64,000 bases of DNA from Candidatus Raymondbacteria bacterium RIFOXYA2_FULL_49_16 (GTDB lineage Bacteria > Fibrobacterota > OXYB2-FULL-49-7 > XYB2-FULL-49-35), in assembly GCA_001789205.1 (NCBI GenBank), contig MFYT01000012.1:1-64000 (forward strand), read 5' to 3'. A model generated the notes under the pieces. It saw only the letters and a program-made list of their open reading frames with translations. It made no database searches and was not told where the DNA came from. Below are positions 41,592-50,558 of the stretch, one piece after another. The translations under genes and the position numbers were made by a program. Numbering within the stretch: the stretch's first letter is position 1; each line of letters begins with the position of its first letter.

Positions 41592-42152
41592 CTATGAAAT
41601 AGTATGTTCAAACAATATTTTCAGGCCAATGGCAATAAGCACAAGGCCCCCGGCCCTCTCGACCCAGTGTCCAAAAAGCGTACCGACCCTTTTGCCAATG
41701 GAGAGGCCTATGATTGAAAAGAACGCGCATACAATACCGATTATGATACTTGGGGTCACAATAGGGACCCGCATCATGCCGAAGCTGAGGCCCACAGCCA
41801 TTGCATCGATGCTGGTTGCCACGGAAAGGAAGATGAGGGTAAGACCGCGCGAGGGGTCCTGGGAAAAGCCCGCTTCTTTTTTCTCAAACGATTCTTTGAT
41901 CATTTTTATGCCAACAAACGCAAGCAGCACAAGCGCCAGCCAGTGGTCATAGGCCTTGATATACTGTTCAACAAAAACACCGCCGAAATAGCCCAGAATG
42001 GGCATGAAAAATTGGAAAAGCCCGAAATGAAAGGCCAGCCTGAAGTAGTGGCGGGGCGTGGGGTTTCCCAGGGAAATGCCCGCGGCAATGGACACGGAAA
42101 AGGCGTCCATGGCAAGACTTACGGCAATGCCGGTAATTGTGAGCAAATCCAT
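41592..42152 (-). CDS. mntP: Manganese efflux pump MntP
   Basis: An inner-membrane protein of 186 residues with six hydrophobic helices and the paired acidic motifs of the family: SLAMDAFSVSIAAG near the N-terminus and VATSIDAMAVGLSFG in the second half. MntP exports excess manganese. It lies 52 bases after the YetA-like gene on the same strand and may share its transcript. The short spacer leaves no room for the yybP-ykoY manganese riboswitch often found before mntP. Confidence 0.93.
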   Translation of the reverse strand: MDLLTITGIAVSLAMDAFSVSIAAGISLGNPTPRHYFRLAFHFGLFQFFMPILGYFGGVFVEQYIKAYDHWLALVLLAFVGIKMIKESFEKKEAGFSQDPSRGLTLIFLSVATSIDAMAVGLSFGMMRVPIVTPSIIIGIVCAFFSIIGLSIGKRVGTLFGHWVERAGGLVLIAIGLKILFEHTIS

Positions 42153-42204
42153 GAGCTATTACTATGCAATGTTCTCGGTATAAACGCGGTTTTGTACGAT
42201 TGTT

Positions 42205-44835
42205 TTACCTCATCACGATCACCCGGCCAGCGGCAACCTGGCTTCCCGCAGTCGCTTTTATTACATATACACCGCTTCTTATTTCTCCAGGCCTCCAGAT
42301 AACGGTTGTCCGCCCCATGCCGGGTTGCAAGGTCTGTACCAGTCTGCCATTGATGTCATATACTTGGACAAACGGTGGTTCTGTTTCCCGAATATGTTTA
42401 TTAAACGCGAACGAAATGGCGACTGTCCGGGTAAAAGGATTCGGCGAAACAGAGACAAAGGCCCGGGCTGCCGTACGGCCGCTGTTTTTTTCGATCTGGT
42501 CCGGCGGGAAGCTTTGTGCCAGGTAATCCGGATATTGGGTCAGATAATCAGGGTTTATCAGCAAATATTTCAGGTAATCGGGCGCTTCACGGAACCGCTC
42601 CACGTGCTCCTTTGCGCGCGCGGACGGGGACAGGTTTGCGCTCACGAAAAAAGCCTCCCAACAGCGCTGCGCGCCATGGGCGATGAGCGTGTCTTCAGGC
42701 GCAAGTTCAAGGGCCTTGGAAAGCCCCCCAAGGAACCACTGCGGAAAAGCGTCCGCCACCGTTTGATTGTCCGCGGCCACGTTCCGCGCCCAGGTGAGCA
42801 GCATGGTTTGCGCATGCGCATCGCCCGAATCGGCAAAGACGTGGTCCGCAATGCCCGCGCCTACAATGGCGTTCTGGAAATAATTGGAGGTGAGTACTGT
42901 GGCGCAATGGTCGCCGGTGTTTGGTCCGTTCGTATAGTAAAGATGCGCGCGGTCGCGGTATTGCGCGTCGCCCGTGGCCTCGTAAGCGGAGGCAAGACCC
43001 ATGAGCACATGGCCGAGTGAACGGTATTCGCCGTTGTTGGCGAAACGGTTCATGGGAAAGCGCACGATACGCAGGGCAAGTTCCTTGAGCATGGGTTCGT
43101 TGTACACGGCCCACCAGTCAAGGAGACCGGTGATTTTCCAATGGTTGGCGTTGCCGTCATTTCCCGCAATGCAATCCTGGTATCCGAAAAACTGCTCCAC
43201 ACCCGGGCAAATTTTGCAATCGCCGTTTACATTGTCGTGGTCGAGGTCCGCTGTTTGCAGGGCGCGGCCCATGCCCCAGAGCGCCGTGGTCTGGTCAGCG
43301 TGCATGGCATATGCGAGCGCGCCCAGGTATGCCATGTCGTAATAATTGTTTGCCGTGTGCTGGCGGTTGGCGCAGCAGCAGTTGACCGGATCAACATTAT
43401 CTCCGTACCAGAGAAAGTTGTACCCATTGTTCCACGTCATTGCGCCTGTTGCATAGGGATACTGTAATGCGGCGGCATACCCTGCATGGCCAAAGACCAG
43501 GCAGGTGTTTTTGTACACATTGAAGAAGCGGACCCACGAGGTCCGTTCCGTGCTGTTGTGCGCGAACAGGTCCGGGTCAGCGTGCACCAGCGTGTTGCCA
43601 AAGACCTGTGTTTTGCCGCAGAGCCACACTGCCGGCGGAATGGCGTAGAGGGGTTGGGCGATTGCATAATAGGCCTCCTCGGTTAGGCCAATGCTGTCGC
43701 TGAAATTGACAAAAGCAATGTGCGTGCGGCCAAACCCGCCATACCAGTCGGTGGCGGGGCCCAGGCTGCTGTACAACCCAAGGGAAAGGGCGCCTGTGCT
43801 GTTTGCCAGAAGGTGTTTGGGCGCCATTTCCCAGAAATAGCGCATACCGCATCCCAGGCCTTTTGTTCCGTCAGACACATGGAGCCAGCCCATCTTTTTT
43901 GTGCCGCCGGTCACTTCGTTCTGGCCTTTTCCCGAGGCAAGGAGAGTTGCGTTCTTTTTGATCTCATAGACATCGGACGAACTGTAGTGTTCTGTCAGTT
44001 GCTCGCCTGTGGAGAGAGCGGTTTCAAAACGGCCGTCCGCATCAAGGTGGCTCACGGTCGCGGTAAGCGCTCCCGCAAGCCTGGTCTTGAAATTCATGGA
44101 CAGGGCCGAAAGAACCATGGATGAAGACGCGAAGTCGTTCATGTACCAGTTGTGTATTATCCGGACATAGGGTTTATTGCGATATGCGGTTACATAGAGC
44201 ACCATAGGATACTGTGCGCCCGCGGAAACAGCGGCGCGTATGCATACCTGCCCTGGTGTATGCCACACTACCGAAAGCTGGGCTGTTGCGCCCGTGGTGA
44301 CGTTTGTCCCAACTGTCAGGGCGCTGGCATTGCCCGATTCAATGATCTTGTGCGCACTATCATAATTTCCGCTGCCGCTCAGGTCCGCCCAGGCCTCATC
44401 AAAGATATTGAAACCTGTTGAGTGCATGGTAAAGCGGGCGACACCCGTGGTCACGGTCACAACACCGGCTGTTTCGGAGACCGTGAGCGTCCCTGAAGCG
44501 GGGTTCGATCCCTTGTCGCTCAGGATATAGGTTGTTGCGCCCGAGGCGGCGACCGTGGCGTCAAACGCCACGCCAAGCCAGCGGATGGAGCCGTCCTCCC
44601 AGGTTTCAACAACCGTGAAACCCGCGGGCACAGACTTATTGGTCGCCGAATCCTGTATGGCGAAAAGCACGGTGTCAGCAGGCTGATATGCTCCCTTGGG
44701 CATGGGCACGCTGTTCGACACAGGTGCGCTGGTTCGCGCGACGCCCGCGTGTTCAGTGACGCGCAGGGGCAATGCAAGACCGCAGACGCTTATACATGCG
44801 CCAGAGACGCAGAGGAACATGAGGGAGAGGTTCAT
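42205..44835 (-). CDS. Secreted YetA / exo-rhamnogalacturonan-lyase-like protein with sorting domain
   Basis: The 876-residue protein has a signal peptide (LMFLCVSGACISVCGLA) and an N-terminal RIFT-barrel-like region of the PcRGLX/YetA family (LPLRVTEHAGVARTSAPVSN, then FTVVETWEDGSIRWLGVAFD). A central beta domain and a helical (alpha/alpha)-type region follow (TGLLDWWAVYNEPMLKELAL, GHVLMGLASAYEATGDAQYR), ending in a sorting domain (VSVSPNPFTRTVAISFAFN ... SGVYVIKATAG). Relatives include an exo-acting rhamnogalacturonan lyase, so pectin side-chain breakdown is a reasonable guess. Its start overlaps the NHL gene stop by ATGA. Confidence 0.75.
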   Translation of the reverse strand: MNLSLMFLCVSGACISVCGLALPLRVTEHAGVARTSAPVSNSVPMPKGAYQPADTVLFAIQDSATNKSVPAGFTVVETWEDGSIRWLGVAFDATVAASGATTYILSDKGSNPASGTLTVSETAGVVTVTTGVARFTMHSTGFNIFDEAWADLSGSGNYDSAHKIIESGNASALTVGTNVTTGATAQLSVVWHTPGQVCIRAAVSAGAQYPMVLYVTAYRNKPYVRIIHNWYMNDFASSSMVLSALSMNFKTRLAGALTATVSHLDADGRFETALSTGEQLTEHYSSSDVYEIKKNATLLASGKGQNEVTGGTKKMGWLHVSDGTKGLGCGMRYFWEMAPKHLLANSTGALSLGLYSSLGPATDWYGGFGRTHIAFVNFSDSIGLTEEAYYAIAQPLYAIPPAVWLCGKTQVFGNTLVHADPDLFAHNSTERTSWVRFFNVYKNTCLVFGHAGYAAALQYPYATGAMTWNNGYNFLWYGDNVDPVNCCCANRQHTANNYYDMAYLGALAYAMHADQTTALWGMGRALQTADLDHDNVNGDCKICPGVEQFFGYQDCIAGNDGNANHWKITGLLDWWAVYNEPMLKELALRIVRFPMNRFANNGEYRSLGHVLMGLASAYEATGDAQYRDRAHLYYTNGPNTGDHCATVLTSNYFQNAIVGAGIADHVFADSGDAHAQTMLLTWARNVAADNQTVADAFPQWFLGGLSKALELAPEDTLIAHGAQRCWEAFFVSANLSPSARAKEHVERFREAPDYLKYLLINPDYLTQYPDYLAQSFPPDQIEKNSGRTAARAFVSVSPNPFTRTVAISFAFNKHIRETEPPFVQVYDINGRLVQTLQPGMGRTTVIWRPGEIRSGVYVIKATAGSQVAAGRVIVMR

Positions 44836-46163
44836 TTTTGGCTCCAGGTATTCTGTTTTCCGTAGGGCAGGGTTACTGGTTTTTGAAAATAGGTGTATGA
44901 CGAATACGTTGGTTCAAAAATAGCCAGCCAGCGGTCTGCGCCAACAACGGGCTTGTTGCAAGCAAAGACCCGGGTGAATGTTTTGGGAAAGCTTCTTCTT
45001 TTTGAAAAGAGCGTTTCCAGTGTGTCGCCTTGTGCGCCAAGCAGGTATAGCGAGACATAACTTGGCTCAGTCAGGTCTCCAGCCAGTACCCAGGACATAC
45101 GATTACCCCTGGTTTTTTCCGGTGCAAGCGAAACAGCGCGGACATCCGTGCCCACCCAGTAGTATTGCGCGCCCGCGCGTTCGGCCATAAAGGTCTGGCC
45201 ATATCGTTTCCATATGCAGATGCCGCGCGGTTCATCAAACTCGCGGTCACCGGTACCGCTCTTGCCAAACGAAGTAAGATAGACCAGATTCATGGTGAAT
45301 TTATCGACGCATCCCCGTTTTTTATCCGTCAGATAGATATTGCCATAGTAATCGGCTGCCATATATTCGTGCGTTGTTTTTTTACCAATAAGGGCATCGG
45401 GCGAGACCTGGAGCGCCTCGTTGTTTTCGAGATCCACGCGTACCAGCGTTTTACCGCTGTCGTTCAGAAAAAAAAGAAAGTCGTGACGGTAATAGACCCA
45501 CCGTTCACTTCTGGTGTTTACGGCAATGCCCAGAGGCTGCCGGACCACGCAGCCGGGCAGGGAATGGAACTCGCGGAGCACCACCCCCGAGTATGTCATA
45601 ATGAGTATGCGATCATTTCCCGTGTCGGCGATATAGAGGTTGCCATTGCCGTCAAGTGCAATATGCGTGGGCTTCTTTAAAAGGCCAATCCCCAGGTGGC
45701 TTTTAAAAAGAACCTCGCGCTTGGGATTGAACAGCCACACCACTCGGTTGTTTCCCGTATCGCAGATATAGACATTGCCTTTTTCATCGCAGGCCACGCC
45801 TGTCGGGTCCCTCATCTCGTCCGCGCCACTACCCCGGGCGCCCCAGAGCCCCAGCGTGTACATGGAATGGTTGTAGATAATCTGGTTTTTGCCGCTGTTT
45901 ACCCCGTACACAGTCACCTCGTCATCATCATCCTCGGTCGTGGTATCGTCGCGCGTGATCATTTTTGTCACCGCAATGCCGCGCGGATCGTGGAACCGGG
46001 TCTTGAAGGGCAGAAGCAGAGCGAGTTTCGTCTGGGTGGCGCGCTGGATGCCGTAGGAATGAAAATAGGGAGGAAAGACCAAGGTGGTGGGCACGTCCTT
46101 CGCGTGCGCCCGCAGGAGCGCGCAGAGGGAAAACAGGAACAGGAGTTGCGCGCGGTTAATCAT
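44832..46163 (-). CDS. Secreted NHL-repeat protein
   Basis: The 443-residue protein has a signal peptide (AQLLFLFSLCALLRAHA) and NHL-type beta-propeller blades: DPTGVACDEKGNVYICDTGN followed by NRVVWLF, KPTHIALDGNGNLYIADTGN followed by DRILIM, and a third GDREFDEPRGICIW. An acidic stretch (DDTTTEDDDDE) lies near residues 73-85. It is likely periplasmic or extracellular and a binding scaffold rather than an enzyme. It overlaps the Slt gene by 8 bases and the YetA-like gene by 4, so the three form one operon. Confidence 0.85.
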   Translation of the reverse strand: MINRAQLLFLFSLCALLRAHAKDVPTTLVFPPYFHSYGIQRATQTKLALLLPFKTRFHDPRGIAVTKMITRDDTTTEDDDDEVTVYGVNSGKNQIIYNHSMYTLGLWGARGSGADEMRDPTGVACDEKGNVYICDTGNNRVVWLFNPKREVLFKSHLGIGLLKKPTHIALDGNGNLYIADTGNDRILIMTYSGVVLREFHSLPGCVVRQPLGIAVNTRSERWVYYRHDFLFFLNDSGKTLVRVDLENNEALQVSPDALIGKKTTHEYMAADYYGNIYLTDKKRGCVDKFTMNLVYLTSFGKSGTGDREFDEPRGICIWKRYGQTFMAERAGAQYYWVGTDVRAVSLAPEKTRGNRMSWVLAGDLTEPSYVSLYLLGAQGDTLETLFSKRRSFPKTFTRVFACNKPVVGADRWLAIFEPTYSSYTYFQKPVTLPYGKQNTWSQK

Positions 46164-48339
46164 TCCAGATATCCCGGTATACCCAATAGTTTTTCATGCA
46201 TTTTTTCGCGTAATAACGTGTTTCGGTATAGCCGATCTCCTCGACAAAAGCGTCGAACGGCCGGTTTTTGTTCACAGTGCGCCACCGTTCAGCCGCCTGC
46301 GGGCCCGCATTGTAGGCGCAAAAGGCAAGGACCGGATCGTTACCGAACCGGTTCAGCATGGCGTTGAAGTACCACGCGCCAAAGGCGATATTGCATGCGG
46401 GATTGAACAGGGAGTCGGGCGTAAAAGGGGTATTCAGTTTGGCCGCGATTTCGGTCCCCGTATAGGGCATTATCTGCATGAGTCCTAGTGCGCCCGCCGG
46501 AGAGACGACGCGGTATTGATACATGGATTCCTGAAGAATGAGCGAATGCACAAGCAGCGGATCGAGCCCGTATTTTTTACATTCGGCAGTGATGAATTCG
46601 CCATAGTAGCGCGGAAAAAAACAGCGGGCGATTTCCAACGGCATGACACCGTAGAGACCTTCAGGGATTTTCCAGAGCAGGGGCCGCAGTGTCCGGTAGG
46701 CCTCGCTGACAAATCCGTTCGCCTCGTAGAGGCGAACCAGATGATAGTGCAGGAAAGGGTTTTTCCGCGACTCCTTTTCAAAAGGACGCAGCGCCTCAAA
46801 AGCAAGGTTATAACAGCCGGCCTGCAGCAGTACCGTGCCGGCCCGGTAAGCCTTTTCGGTCTCCGGGCCAAGGAGCGCGGTCTGGGACTGCGGAACAATC
46901 GCGCTTCCCGGGGACAGGAAACGCTCCACGGTCACGGCTGCGCGTGAGCTGTCGTTAGCGCGCAGGAGTGCGGCGAGCGAGTCGGGGCTGAGAGAATCGA
47001 GCCGTTCCCGTGCCCGGTAAGCGTAGTATGAAAAAAAATTATACCTGATTGCGCTGAGATACCATTGTACCGCCTCGTTTGTTTTTTTTTGTTCTTCGCA
47101 TACCTTCCCGGTCCAATAGCAGCAGTCCTCTGTCTCAAAGCCCAGGGGATACCGTTTCGCGTGGCCTTTCCAGACAGTGGTTGCGGCAGCGCGATCGCCC
47201 TTTTTGTAGTGGCAATATCCCATGCGCCATCGGGCCTTTTCCCCGTACGAACCGTTCTTGTATCTTGCATCGATCAAGCCGAAATAGTGGATTGCGCGGT
47301 CGAGATTTTTGTCGTCTTCATAGGTACGCGCGATTTCCCACAGCACATTGTCGCAGTGCGCGTGCTGGGGAAAGCGGCGGACATAATCCAAATAGTATTT
47401 GTTCGCGGTCTGGTTCATCTTAAGTTTTTTGCAGCAGCGACCCATGTAATAGGCGAAGAGGGGTTCACTCGGATAATTTTTTCGCGCCGTTATGGCCATA
47501 TCGAGCGCTTTCTTGAATTTTCCCTGGCCAAAGGCCGCCTGCAGGGCGAGAATGAAAGACTCCCTGGCAAGCCTGCTTTTCTTGCGCGAGAGCGGATAGG
47601 CAATATCCCACACCTTGTCCCACGCGAAGCGCAAAGCGAGGTATTTTGCAGTCTGATATTCCTGATCCGCTGAAACAGACGTGCCGGTCTTGCGGATTTG
47701 GGCGTAGCGCTGGTAGACACTGTCGGCAAAGGGTGAATTCGCACTGTTTTGTATTACGGACATGTATTCGGCAAGGGCCTTGTCAAATTGTTCTGCGTCA
47801 AAATACTCGTTGCCCAGCAGATAGCGGAGCTCCTCGGCGTTGGCCGGGGCGCGGCCGGCAATGCGCGCGCAAAAGGCCGTTGCCTGGCCCCCCTTTTTCA
47901 ACAGGCCGCTTTTAAGCAGCGCAACAGCGGCATTGACCTGGACCTGCGCGGGCGACTCTTTCGACTCAAGGGCCGTGAGCAGCGCGGCCGCCTCTTCCGG
48001 GGTGTTGTCTCCCAGGCAGGCGATGAATTCATTGCATTGGGCATAGGGCGCCAACAGGGGGCTTTTTTCTCCCGCCTCCTGGAATTCCTTTTTTGCCTTG
48101 CTGAAATGGCGTTTCGCAAGGGCGGTCATGCCCTTTTTAAACGCGTCCGCCCCGGCGTCATCAACGGGAAAAAGCGGTGTGAATGTGTGTTTTGTATAGG
48201 GAGCGGTCAGCGCAATGGGATAGAGGTCGGAGAGAGGGAATTCCTGCGTGTCGGCTGCGGGCGCGTTTTGATCAGGGGCTTCGTCGGCGGGGCACGGAAC
48301 CGTTGCCGCAGCGCAGAGAAACAGGGCAGCCAGTTTCAT
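46156..48339 (-). CDS. Soluble lytic murein transglycosylase with TPR region (Slt-like)
   Basis: A protein of about 727 residues with a signal peptide (MKLAALFLCAAATVPC), a long TPR-like helical region (~70-560), and a C-terminal SLT catalytic domain. The domain has LVHSLILQESMYQYRVVSPA with putative catalytic Glu at ~604, GALGLMQIMP and FCAYNAGPQAAERW. It cleaves peptidoglycan glycan strands in the periplasm. I chose the ATG giving a normal signal peptide over one 14 codons upstream. It is the first gene of the slt-NHL-YetA operon. Confidence 0.93.
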   Translation of the reverse strand: MKLAALFLCAAATVPCPADEAPDQNAPAADTQEFPLSDLYPIALTAPYTKHTFTPLFPVDDAGADAFKKGMTALAKRHFSKAKKEFQEAGEKSPLLAPYAQCNEFIACLGDNTPEEAAALLTALESKESPAQVQVNAAVALLKSGLLKKGGQATAFCARIAGRAPANAEELRYLLGNEYFDAEQFDKALAEYMSVIQNSANSPFADSVYQRYAQIRKTGTSVSADQEYQTAKYLALRFAWDKVWDIAYPLSRKKSRLARESFILALQAAFGQGKFKKALDMAITARKNYPSEPLFAYYMGRCCKKLKMNQTANKYYLDYVRRFPQHAHCDNVLWEIARTYEDDKNLDRAIHYFGLIDARYKNGSYGEKARWRMGYCHYKKGDRAAATTVWKGHAKRYPLGFETEDCCYWTGKVCEEQKKTNEAVQWYLSAIRYNFFSYYAYRARERLDSLSPDSLAALLRANDSSRAAVTVERFLSPGSAIVPQSQTALLGPETEKAYRAGTVLLQAGCYNLAFEALRPFEKESRKNPFLHYHLVRLYEANGFVSEAYRTLRPLLWKIPEGLYGVMPLEIARCFFPRYYGEFITAECKKYGLDPLLVHSLILQESMYQYRVVSPAGALGLMQIMPYTGTEIAAKLNTPFTPDSLFNPACNIAFGAWYFNAMLNRFGNDPVLAFCAYNAGPQAAERWRTVNKNRPFDAFVEEIGYTETRYYAKKCMKNYWVYRDIWND

Positions 48340-48437
48340 ATATTCAAAAATATACTCTGCACCCGGCCAGTACAACAGCAATGTGGCATATGTGTATTTA
48401 GTATATTATTTTTCAAAGAATACCAAAGGCGGTGATC

Positions 48438-48875
48438 ATGGAAAAAGATGGCGCTCCCCTCAACGAGGAGCAGAAGAAAACTCTGCGGCAGCGGTTTGCG
48501 GAAATGACGCAAAACGTGAACAAAGAAGACGTGGTCCGCCTGCTGCGCATTTTTGAGGGCAAATTCAAAAAAGTGCGGGACAAGCTCTACCACTATCCTC
48601 CCTTCCGCGTCTACGTGCGGCAGTGCGAGCTTGCCTACGAGGCAATACGGTCCTGGAGCCACGGCGAATACGAGCTTCCCTGGCAGATCGTGGGCGCCAT
48701 GACCGCGGCGCTTCTCTATGTCCTCAACCCACTTGACCTCATTCCCGATTTCATACCAATCATCGGTTTTGTCGATGATATTTTTATCATCACACTCTGC
48801 ATCCGTCTGGTCCGCGGCGAACTGCGCGACTATTGCGCGGCAAAGGGGCTCAACCCCAAAGACTATGGCCTATGA
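48438..48875 (+). CDS. YkvA-family (DUF1232) membrane protein
   Basis: A product of about 145 residues with an N-terminal charged helical part and a DUF1232 core (AALLYVLNPLDLIPDFIPII, then GFVDDIFIITLCIRLV), which contains one or two membrane-associated helices. Function unknown. The ATG follows AAAGGCGGTG; a GTG inside that site is less likely. Its stop overlaps the M32 peptidase start by ATGA, so the two are coupled. Confidence 0.85.
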   Translation: MEKDGAPLNEEQKKTLRQRFAEMTQNVNKEDVVRLLRIFEGKFKKVRDKLYHYPPFRVYVRQCELAYEAIRSWSHGEYELPWQIVGAMTAALLYVLNPLDLIPDFIPIIGFVDDIFIITLCIRLVRGELRDYCAAKGLNPKDYGL

Positions 48876-50368
48876 ATCCCCAGTATGCTGAGTTCCTTGC
48901 CGCATACCGCGTCATCGCACGCCTCGCCGAAGTAGGGGCCCTGCTCTCCTGGGACCAGGAGACCTGCATGCCACCAAACGCGGTCAGCGACCGGGCTGAA
49001 CAGGGGTCGACCATTGCCACGGAGATCCACGCGAAGATCACGGATCCGGCGTTTGCCGGCCTGGTGAATGGTCTTTTGCAGGACGCGTCACTTTCAGACG
49101 AGGAACGTGTCAATGTCAGGGAGGCCAAGCGTGATATTGACAAGGCGATCAATGTCCCCGTTTCCCTTGTCGAACGGCTCTCGCAGGCCGCCACCTTTGC
49201 TCACGAGGCATGGAAAAAGGCGCGCGCTGCCGGCGATTTCTCCCTGTTCAAGGACCATCTGCAGCTGCTCATCGACTTGAAAAAGGAGGAGGCCGTGTGC
49301 ATGGGCCATGGTAACAGGCCCTATGCGTGCTTCCTCGACGATCACGAACCCGGCTGTACCGAGGCTGAGTTGGACAGGCTTTTTACGCCGTTGAGAGAGA
49401 GGCTGCCGCCGCTTATACGGGAGATCACGCGCGTCAAAAGACGGCTCAGGAAGGGGTTTTACAGCCACGACTTTTCCGAGGCCGCGCAAAAGGGCCTTTG
49501 TGAATATATCTCGGACGAGATGGGCGTTCCGCGCGACCGTTCACGTCTCGATACCGCGGTGCACCCCTTCTCCACATCGTTTGGCCAAAACGATGTGCGC
49601 CGCACCGTGCGCTATAAGACAAACAACCCCTTCGAGAGCCTCTATTCGGCCATGCATGAAAACGGCCATGCGCTCTACGACCTCAATATCGCGCCCGCGC
49701 TCGCCCAAACGCCAGCGGGAAGCGCCATATCCCTGGGTATCCACGAGTCGCAGTCGCGTTTCTGGGAGAATATCGTGGGTCGCAGCCGTGCGTTTTTCGA
49801 GGCGTATCTGCCCGATATGCGGCGTTTTTTTAAAAAGCAGCTGAACGGATTGGGGCCTGCCGACCTGTATGCCCTGGCCAATGAAGTAAAGGTCTCCTAC
49901 ATCCGCACCGAGGCTGACGAGGTCACTTACAATATGCATGTTATCCTCAGGTACGATATTGAACGGGCGCTTTTCGACGGGTCGCTCGCGCTCAAAGACG
50001 CACCTGCTGAATGGAACCGGCTCTTTGAGCAGTACCTATCGCTTAAGGTCGACCGGATCAGCAACGGGATACTCCAGGACGTGCACTGGTCAGGCGCGTC
50101 ATTCGGGTATTTTCCCACGTATGCACTCGGTACAATGGCCGCGGCACAGCTTGCCGCGGCCTGCGACAAGGCCTGCGGCGGGCTGGACACGGTCATCCGG
50201 GAAAAGAGGCTTGCCGCAATACGGGAGTGGCTCACCGGTAATGTGCATCGCTTTGGCAGGCTCAAGACCGCGGCGCAGGTACTGCGCGACGCTACGGGAG
50301 ATTCATTGAATCCGGAAGCCTTTTTTTCATATATTGAAAAGAAATACGCCGGGCTTTACGGCCTGTAG
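48872..50368 (+). CDS. Thermostable carboxypeptidase 1, M32 family
   Basis: A cytoplasmic zinc metallocarboxypeptidase of about 498 residues that removes C-terminal residues from peptides. It has the HExxH zinc motif (His262-Glu-Asn-Gly-His266 in SAMHENGHALYDLN), the N-terminal LLSWDQETCMPPNA signature, DHEPGCT, and HPFSTSFGQNDVRRT upstream of the zinc site, plus GIHESQSRFWEN with the third metal ligand region. Length is normal. Start by ATGA overlap with the YkvA-like gene. Confidence 0.94.
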   Translation: MNPQYAEFLAAYRVIARLAEVGALLSWDQETCMPPNAVSDRAEQGSTIATEIHAKITDPAFAGLVNGLLQDASLSDEERVNVREAKRDIDKAINVPVSLVERLSQAATFAHEAWKKARAAGDFSLFKDHLQLLIDLKKEEAVCMGHGNRPYACFLDDHEPGCTEAELDRLFTPLRERLPPLIREITRVKRRLRKGFYSHDFSEAAQKGLCEYISDEMGVPRDRSRLDTAVHPFSTSFGQNDVRRTVRYKTNNPFESLYSAMHENGHALYDLNIAPALAQTPAGSAISLGIHESQSRFWENIVGRSRAFFEAYLPDMRRFFKKQLNGLGPADLYALANEVKVSYIRTEADEVTYNMHVILRYDIERALFDGSLALKDAPAEWNRLFEQYLSLKVDRISNGILQDVHWSGASFGYFPTYALGTMAAAQLAAACDKACGGLDTVIREKRLAAIREWLTGNVHRFGRLKTAAQVLRDATGDSLNPEAFFSYIEKKYAGLYGL

Positions 50369-50383
50369 CTGCGGGACGAACGT

Positions 50384-50554
50384 ATGGTACGGTATAAAAT
50401 GAACGTATACGACATCATCGAGGAGATGCGGGAATCCTTCAACTACTATTCCCTCGACGATGTGAACGCGTTGTACGATTTTATCAAGTCAAACGAGACC
50501 AATGTGAAAAAGCTGGTATATGACAAGACCGCCAATGTCCTTATGTTCCAATAA
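50384..50554 (+). CDS. Small hypothetical protein (56 aa)
   Basis: The frame reads MVRYKMNVYDIIEEMRESFN, then YYSLDDVNALYDFIKSNETN and VKKLVYDKTANVLMFQ. It has regular amphipathic helices and a plausible protein composition, with a second in-frame ATG five codons in. It starts 15 bases after the M32 peptidase stop on the same strand and ends 4 bases before the convergent outer-membrane-like gene. No family recognised; translation unproven. Confidence 0.5.
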   Translation: MVRYKMNVYDIIEEMRESFNYYSLDDVNALYDFIKSNETNVKKLVYDKTANVLMFQ

Positions 50555-50558
50555 TCTT

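Noticed and set aside
42153-42204. A manganese riboswitch before mntP
   Set aside because: The spacer is only 52 bases and shows no yybP-ykoY-like structure.
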